This document shows, in pieces, positions 6,458 through 10,017 of a DNA stretch of 10,017 bases. The position numbers and the translations under genes are program-made. The stretch comes from WHTI01 sp046715095 (lineage in GTDB: Bacteria; Actinomycetota; CADDZG01; WHSQ01). Numbering within the stretch: position 1 is the stretch's first letter; every line of letters starts with the position of its first letter. The notes beneath the pieces were generated by a model, which did no database searches, was not told the DNA's origin, and saw only the letters and a list, made by a program, of their open reading frames with translations. The stretch is from the NCBI GenBank assembly GCA_046715095.1, contig JBKJZQ010000028.1:1-10017 (forward strand), given 5' to 3'.

Positions 6458-7635
6458 GCCTCGGCCGGTTCGGCGCCGCTCCGCCGAGCGACGGTCGTGA
6501 CGCGCTCTTCAGTGAGGAACACGAAGCGCTCAGGAGATCGGTGCGCGCGTTCGTCGAGAAGGAGCTGGTTCCTCACGCGGGGGAATGGGACAAGGCGGAG
6601 GCGTTCCCCAGGGAGATCTTCGAGCGCGTGGGCGGGCTCGGGTTCTTCGGAATGAAGTTCCCCGAGGAGGTGGGTGGCTCAGGGCCGGATCTGATCGCCG
6701 ACGCGGTCGTGACCGAGGAGCTCGCCAGGTGCGGCTCGGGCGGCGTGGCGGCCGCACTCGGGGCTCACAAAGACCTTGCCTGTCTCTACGTCTCTAACTT
6801 CGGTTCTGCCGAGCAGCACAAGCGCTGGCTGACCCCTGCGATCGAAGGGAAGTCGATCGGCGCGTTCGCGGTCACGGAGCCCGACGCCGGGTCCGATGTC
6901 GCCGGGCTAAAGACGAGGGCGGTCCGGGACGGCGACGATTGGGTGATCGACGGATCGAAGACCTTCATCACCAACGGGGCGTGGGCGGATTTCGTCGTCG
7001 TCGCTGCCAAGACCGATCCGGACGCGGGCCACGAGGGACTGACGCTCTTCGTGGTCGAGCAAGGCACTCCCGGTTTCGAGCAGAAGCGGATCAGGATGCT
7101 CGGCTGGCGACCGAGCCAGACGGGGGAGCTGACCCTGTCGTCCGTCCGTGTCCCCGACTCACACAGGCTCGGCGAGGTCGGTTCCGGCTTCTACGCGATC
7201 ATGCAGAACTTCGCGTGGGAGCGGGTATCGATGGCACTCGGACAATCGTCCGGAGCTCAGCACATCTATGAGATCGCCAAGCAGTACGCGCTCGAGCGAA
7301 CGGCGTTCGGACGTCCGGTCGGGAAGTTCCAGGTCTGGCGGCACCGGTTTGCCGACATCGCGACGCGCATCGAAGCCGGTCGTGCGATGACGTACGACGC
7401 TCTCCGGAAGATCGCCTCGGGTGAGGATGCTCTGCGCGAGGTGGCGATGGCCAAGCTCTATACGAGTGAGGTTGCCTTTAAGGTCGCCGACGAATGTGTC
7501 CAGATCCACGGCGGATACGGGTACGTGACCGAGTTCCCCGCGGAACGTGCTCTACGCGACGCGCGCCTCGGGCCGATCGGAGGCGGTACCTCCGAGATCA
7601 TGAAGGAGATCATCGGGCAAACACTCGGCTTGTAG
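6454..7635 (+). CDS. Acyl-CoA dehydrogenase 2, tandem paralogue
   Basis: This 393-residue flavoprotein dehydrogenase is clearly paralogous to the gene before it; SVRAFV, PHA-EW, EPDAGSDVAG and GGYGY are shared at matching positions. The start chosen is GTG 6454, which overlaps the previous stop (GTGA) with GGAGG just upstream, and it gives a short extra N-terminal segment before the conserved part. An in-frame upstream ATG would lie inside the previous gene and is unlikely. TEPDAGSD is at 141-148, ITNG at 172-175, and IHGGYGY at 351-357. The MCAD-position glutamate is replaced (GGGT, 376-379), while Glu256 in AWERVSM is the probable helix-G catalytic base. Because both copies keep a catalytic glutamate, they look like two separate enzymes rather than one active and one inactive half of a heteromer. 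The 3' end overlaps the opposite-strand regulator gene by 26 bp. Confidence 0.95.
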   Translation: MSLGRFGAAPPSDGRDALFSEEHEALRRSVRAFVEKELVPHAGEWDKAEAFPREIFERVGGLGFFGMKFPEEVGGSGPDLIADAVVTEELARCGSGGVAAALGAHKDLACLYVSNFGSAEQHKRWLTPAIEGKSIGAFAVTEPDAGSDVAGLKTRAVRDGDDWVIDGSKTFITNGAWADFVVVAAKTDPDAGHEGLTLFVVEQGTPGFEQKRIRMLGWRPSQTGELTLSSVRVPDSHRLGEVGSGFYAIMQNFAWERVSMALGQSSGAQHIYEIAKQYALERTAFGRPVGKFQVWRHRFADIATRIEAGRAMTYDALRKIASGEDALREVAMAKLYTSEVAFKVADECVQIHGGYGYVTEFPAERALRDARLGPIGGGTSEIMKEIIGQTLGL

Positions 7636-8269
7636 CGTCGTCCTCTATACGCACCATCGCGGCGAGCTCTCGCCCGATGGCCACCGAGCCCTCCTGGGTC
7701 TCGATCGTCATCGGACCGTCCATCGGCGCGATCTCCATGACCATGACCTTGACCCCTGGGCGGATACCGATCTTGTCGAAGTAGGGGAGCACGTCTTCCT
7801 TGAGTTCCGAGATCTGGGACACGACCCCCCCCTCTCCCGTGTTGAAGTCCGAGAGCCGGCTCAGTTTGCGGAGATCGACCGGGCAGATCGGATGACCGTG
7901 CGGGCAGTAGTCCGGATACCCGAGGGCCTTGGCCATCGCTTCCTCCACCCTCGAGGACAGGGCGTGCTCGAGTTTGTGCGCTTCACCGTGGACCTCGTAC
8001 CAGGCCATCCCCAGCTGCTGGACGAGGAGGCATTCGATGAGCCGGTGCCGCCGGAGCATCGTGTGCGCCAGCCTCCGTCCATCGGGTGTGAGGAGGATGG
8101 AACCACCCTTCTCCTTCGTCAGGTAGCCCTCACCAGCGAGCCGCTTGAGCATCTCGGATGCGGACGGCAACGATACCTCGAGGATCCCGGCCAGCACCGT
8201 TGCGGTGATGCGCTCGCCGTCCTCCTCGAGCCGCTTGGTCTCCTCGAGATAGTCCTCGACCCCCCTCAT
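7610..8269 (-). CDS. DtxR/MntR-family metal-dependent transcriptional repressor
   Basis: This 219-residue metalloregulator should bind DNA when loaded with Fe(II) or Mn(II) and repress metal-uptake or metal-linked genes. A winged helix-turn-helix occupies about 1-65 (recognition helix region LPSASEMLKRLAGEGYL, 34-50), the dimerisation and metal-binding domain about 66-145, with CPHGHPI at 122-128, and an SH3-like FeoA domain about 148-208. Ligands visible by alignment to known family members are Asp5 and Glu8 (MntR-like), His75, Glu79, His94, His98, Glu101 and His102. The position that is Cys in DtxR and Glu in MntR is His98 here, so metal preference cannot be assigned. The ATG start at 8269 has a TAGACT box exactly 6 nt upstream and no Shine-Dalgarno sequence. 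It is divergent from the M23 peptidase gene; its target genes are not evident in the window. Confidence 0.93.
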   Translation of the reverse strand: MRGVEDYLEETKRLEEDGERITATVLAGILEVSLPSASEMLKRLAGEGYLTKEKGGSILLTPDGRRLAHTMLRRHRLIECLLVQQLGMAWYEVHGEAHKLEHALSSRVEEAMAKALGYPDYCPHGHPICPVDLRKLSRLSDFNTGEGGVVSQISELKEDVLPYFDKIGIRPGVKVMVMEIAPMDGPMTIETQEGSVAIGRELAAMVRIEDDATSRVFAR

Positions 8270-8275
8270 CCCCCC

Positions 8276-8281
8276 AGTCTA
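8276..8281 (-). promoter_or_regulatory. -10 box for a leaderless DtxR-family regulator mRNA
   Basis: On the minus strand TAGACT is followed by six G residues and then the ATG at 8269, again placing the hexamer at -12 to -7. The G run is not a useful Shine-Dalgarno sequence. Its -35 region would overlap the -10 region of the divergent peptidase promoter. Confidence 0.55.
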
Positions 8282-8304
8282 CGGGAGGTCTTGTGCGGTT
8301 GTGC

Positions 8305-8310
8305 TACCGT
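8305..8310 (+). promoter_or_regulatory. Extended -10 box of the M23 peptidase gene
   Basis: TGC followed by TACCGT makes an extended -10 element (TGN-TANNNT). The predicted transcription start is around 8317, which excludes the upstream GTG at 8301 as a start codon and leaves TTG 8319 (almost leaderless) or GTG 8346 (about 29-nt leader) as candidates. Confidence 0.4.
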
Positions 8311-8345
8311 TCCACCCGTTGAGTTCCAGAAGGCACGCTTCCCAG

Positions 8346-9365
8346 GTGGCCCGCATCGCGGTCGCCCTCGGACTTCTCCTGATGGGGTTGGTGCCCGCCT
8401 TTTCGGGTGTGGCGACCGGCCAGGAGAAGCTGTCCGACCTCGAGGCCCGGATGAACGAGATCCAGGGTGACCTCAACGCGGCCACTCAAGAACTCGAGGA
8501 TCTGCACGCGGAGGAAGAGGAGATCGCGAGCCGCGTTCAGCAGCTCGAGGAACGCCAGAAGTACCTCGAGAAGCAGAAGGCGGAGATGATGGATCAGGTC
8601 GTCGAGGCCGCAACCATCCTCTACAAGAACGGTAATACCTCGACGATCGAGGCCCTTTTCAGCGCCGAGAGCTTCGGGGAGTTGTCCAACGGTATCGAGC
8701 TGCTGTCTAAGGTTTCCGAGCACGATCGCAGCGCCTTCGTCAAGTTCTCGAGGCTCCAGACGGAGCTCAGTGCGGTGGCAGCCGATCTCGGCCAACAGAA
8801 GAAGCAGCTTGCCGAGGCTGAGGAGGCCATGGCGGCCAAAGCCGACGAGCTGCAGTCGCAGCGAGACGCGGTCGGCGCGGAATGGGAAGAGCTCAAGGCC
8901 GACCTAGCCGCCCAGGAGCAACCCACCGCGCCGGCGCCTTCCGGAGCGTCGTCACCTGCCCCAACGTTCCGCGGGAACCTCGCTTGTCCCGTGTCGGGCC
9001 CCGTTTCCTTCATCGATTCTTGGGGTTATCCGCGCTCGGGGGGCAGAACGCACGAGGGCGTGGACCTCATGGCCGACTACGGCCAGCCGACGGTCGCCAT
9101 CGTCAGCGGGACGATCACCTTCGCCGGCTACGGCGACTCGGCCGGCAACTGGATGTCTCTTTCTGGGGACGACGGCAACGTCTACTGGTACATGCATCAT
9201 CAGAGGAACATCGTGACCTCGGGTCGCGTCCTGATCGGGCAACAGATCGCCGAGGTCGGAGACACCGGGAACGCTGTCGGGACCCCTCATCTCCACTTCG
9301 AGTACCACCCGGGCGGCGGCTCGGCGGTTAACCCGTATCCGATCGCCGCCGCGGCCTGCTTCTAG
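8346..9365 (+). CDS. Exported M23 metallopeptidase with N-terminal coiled coil
   Basis: This is a secreted peptidoglycan endopeptidase, probably acting on cell-wall cross-links during growth or division, with an EnvC/PcsB-like layout. From GTG 8346 it has 339 residues: a signal peptide (about 1-24, ending GVA-TG), a long coiled coil (about 27-90), an ILYKNGNTSTIEALFSAESF segment typical of PcsB-like regulators, a second coiled coil (about 130-190), a Pro/Ala/Ser linker (192-207), then the M23 domain. The zinc site is complete: His236 and Asp240 (HEGVD), His317 in HLH (His315 and His317), with His284 in YWYMHH as the catalytic histidine. Cys214 and Cys338 flank the domain and may form a disulfide. 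Starts at TTG 8319 or GTG 8301 would only add to the basic signal-peptide region. AGAAGG lies 12 nt before 8346, and the codons upstream look non-coding. Confidence 0.9.
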   Translation: MARIAVALGLLLMGLVPAFSGVATGQEKLSDLEARMNEIQGDLNAATQELEDLHAEEEEIASRVQQLEERQKYLEKQKAEMMDQVVEAATILYKNGNTSTIEALFSAESFGELSNGIELLSKVSEHDRSAFVKFSRLQTELSAVAADLGQQKKQLAEAEEAMAAKADELQSQRDAVGAEWEELKADLAAQEQPTAPAPSGASSPAPTFRGNLACPVSGPVSFIDSWGYPRSGGRTHEGVDLMADYGQPTVAIVSGTITFAGYGDSAGNWMSLSGDDGNVYWYMHHQRNIVTSGRVLIGQQIAEVGDTGNAVGTPHLHFEYHPGGGSAVNPYPIAAAACF

Positions 9366-9373
9366 CAGCGCGA

Positions 9374-9379
9374 TACTTT
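9374..9379 (+). promoter_or_regulatory. -10 box for a leaderless RsiG-like mRNA
   Basis: TACTTT is followed by CTTCCT and the ATG at 9386, so the hexamer is at -12 to -7 in the 20-bp gap after the peptidase gene. The gap is pyrimidine-rich and has no Shine-Dalgarno sequence, so the gene may have its own leaderless transcript despite sitting right behind the peptidase. Confidence 0.5.
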
Positions 9380-9385
9380 CTTCCT

Positions 9386-9922
9386 ATGGCAGAACACCAG
9401 CAGCGCCTCGTCGATCGTCTGGCAGACCCTTCCTATATCGCCGATCTGACCGAGAGTTCGGTTGAGGAGCTCAAGGAGATGCGCTCGGAAGCCCGCGAGG
9501 GTGAGGGCGATATCTCGTTCGAACGCCGTCTCGCTCAAGCGAGGATCGACATCCTGACGGCCGAGCTCGAACGCCGCAGCGGTGATTCGGAGGATGCCTC
9601 CGACATCGTCAAGCGGTTGCCGGAGATCCTGGGAGCCAAGCTTCAGCCACGAGGCGACAATCCGCTGCCGGACAGAGCGCCCGGCTCCACCGTGCCGAGG
9701 AACGCGGACGTGCCCAGGCGGCGGATCGAGGAGATCGCAGGAGAGCAGACCCTCGCGAAGCTCCCGAAGCTGACCCCCGACGAGATCAAGGTCATCGTTT
9801 CGACGCTGGCCGAGCACGAGACCAACCTGTCCACCAAACGCAAGAAGATCCACGACGTGATCGATGCGATCCAGGCAGAGATCGTTAGGAGATACGTCTC
9901 GGGCGACGCCGAGTTGGGCTGA
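9386..9922 (+). CDS. RsiG-like c-di-GMP-responsive anti-sigma factor
   Basis: This 178-residue soluble, mostly helical protein is probably an RsiG-type anti-sigma factor. In Streptomyces, RsiG binds a c-di-GMP dimer and then sequesters the sporulation sigma factor WhiG. The signature E(X)3S(X)2R(X)3Q(X)3D is present exactly as Glu40, Ser44, Arg47, Gln51, Asp55. A second copy with identical spacing is at Glu145, Ser149, Arg152, His156, Asp160, with Gln replaced by His. Two charged helices (about 23-65 and 130-170) carry the motifs and could pair as an antiparallel coiled coil, separated by a proline-rich linker (about 87-128). This matches the twin-motif, monomeric layout known from Streptomyces rather than the single-motif homodimers known from Rubrobacter. 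It may be cotranscribed with the peptidase or driven by its own TACTTT box. No WhiG or diguanylate cyclase gene is in the window. The family call is strong; the partner is inferred. Confidence 0.82.
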   Translation: MAEHQQRLVDRLADPSYIADLTESSVEELKEMRSEAREGEGDISFERRLAQARIDILTAELERRSGDSEDASDIVKRLPEILGAKLQPRGDNPLPDRAPGSTVPRNADVPRRRIEEIAGEQTLAKLPKLTPDEIKVIVSTLAEHETNLSTKRKKIHDVIDAIQAEIVRRYVSGDAELG

Positions 9923-9927
9923 TTTGG

Positions 9928-9947
9928 CCGGGAGCTAAGTAGCCCGG
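9928..9947 (+). terminator. Weak candidate terminator hairpin after the RsiG-like gene
   Basis: Five bases after the stop, CCGG and CCGG plus GCT and AGC can pair around an AAGT loop, with a two-base bulge. No uninterrupted T run follows at once, though the DNA turns T-rich at 9961-9973. It could be a weak intrinsic terminator or simply a stem-loop. Confidence 0.3.
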
Positions 9948-9974
9948 ACGCTCCTGCGGTTCCTTGTTTGTTTG

Positions 9975-9996
9975 GTCGGTAGCCGAGGCGACCGAC
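9975..9996. repeat. Perfect 6-bp inverted repeat GTCGGT/ACCGAC
   Basis: GTCGGT (9975-9980) and ACCGAC (9991-9996) flank a 10-nt loop in the non-coding end of the window. It may be an operator or an RNA stem in the leader of a gene beyond the right edge. I could not match it to a known riboswitch class. Confidence 0.3.
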
Positions 9997-10017
9997 TCTC
10001 GCCGTCCCCTAGTGCCT

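Noticed and set aside
9362..9853. Minus-strand open frame opposite the RsiG-like gene
   Set aside because: The plus strand carries the exact RsiG motif pair and a promoter at the right spacing. The minus frame has no recognisable domain or ribosome site.
9950..10017. Possible c-di-GMP or c-di-AMP riboswitch near the RsiG-like gene
   Set aside because: The hairpin-rich, GC-rich end invited the idea, but I could not find the conserved core elements of either class.

Overview
The window is GC-rich and densely coded, and looks actinobacterial. The evidence is a high-GC codon bias, free use of GTG and TTG starts, several genes with actinobacterial relatives (an RsiG-type anti-sigma factor, a nitrobindin, a secreted M23 peptidase with a coiled coil, and a DtxR-family repressor), and a promoter style in which a TANNNT -10 box sits exactly 6 nt before the start codon, implying leaderless mRNAs. 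The lineage cannot be named from this alone. No rRNA, tRNA, mobile element or CRISPR array is visible, and there is no gene-free stretch over 300 bases.

Layout. (1) Positions 1-3102, minus strand: a BMP/PnrA-type ABC importer operon, in transcription order substrate-binding lipoprotein, fused double ATPase, then the first permease, which runs off the left edge. (2) Positions 3260-4720, plus strand: a tightly coupled three-gene operon of PduO-type cobalamin adenosyltransferase, Nudix hydrolase with a zinc ribbon, and a small uncharacterised membrane protein, each overlapping the next. (3) Positions 4783-5244, minus strand: a nitrobindin-like heme protein, divergent from (4) positions 5315-7635, two tandem acyl-CoA dehydrogenases joined by a GTGA overlap. 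(5) Positions 7610-8269, minus strand: a DtxR/MntR-family metalloregulator whose 3' end overlaps that of the second dehydrogenase. It is divergent from (6) positions 8346-9365, an exported M23 endopeptidase. (7) Positions 9386-9922, plus strand: a protein carrying a perfect E(X)3S(X)2R(X)3Q(X)3D cyclic-di-GMP motif plus a second near-perfect copy, so it is most likely an RsiG-type anti-sigma factor.

How the genes fit together. The importer should bring in nucleosides or a related solute. The adenosyltransferase makes adenosylcobalamin, the cofactor of methylmalonyl-CoA mutase, and the acyl-CoA dehydrogenases would feed beta-oxidation or branched-chain acyl-CoA breakdown that can produce propionyl-CoA, but that metabolic link is inference. 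The most notable element is the twin-motif RsiG-like protein, which implies that c-di-GMP controls a WhiG-type sigma factor in this organism. No sigma factor gene is present in the window.
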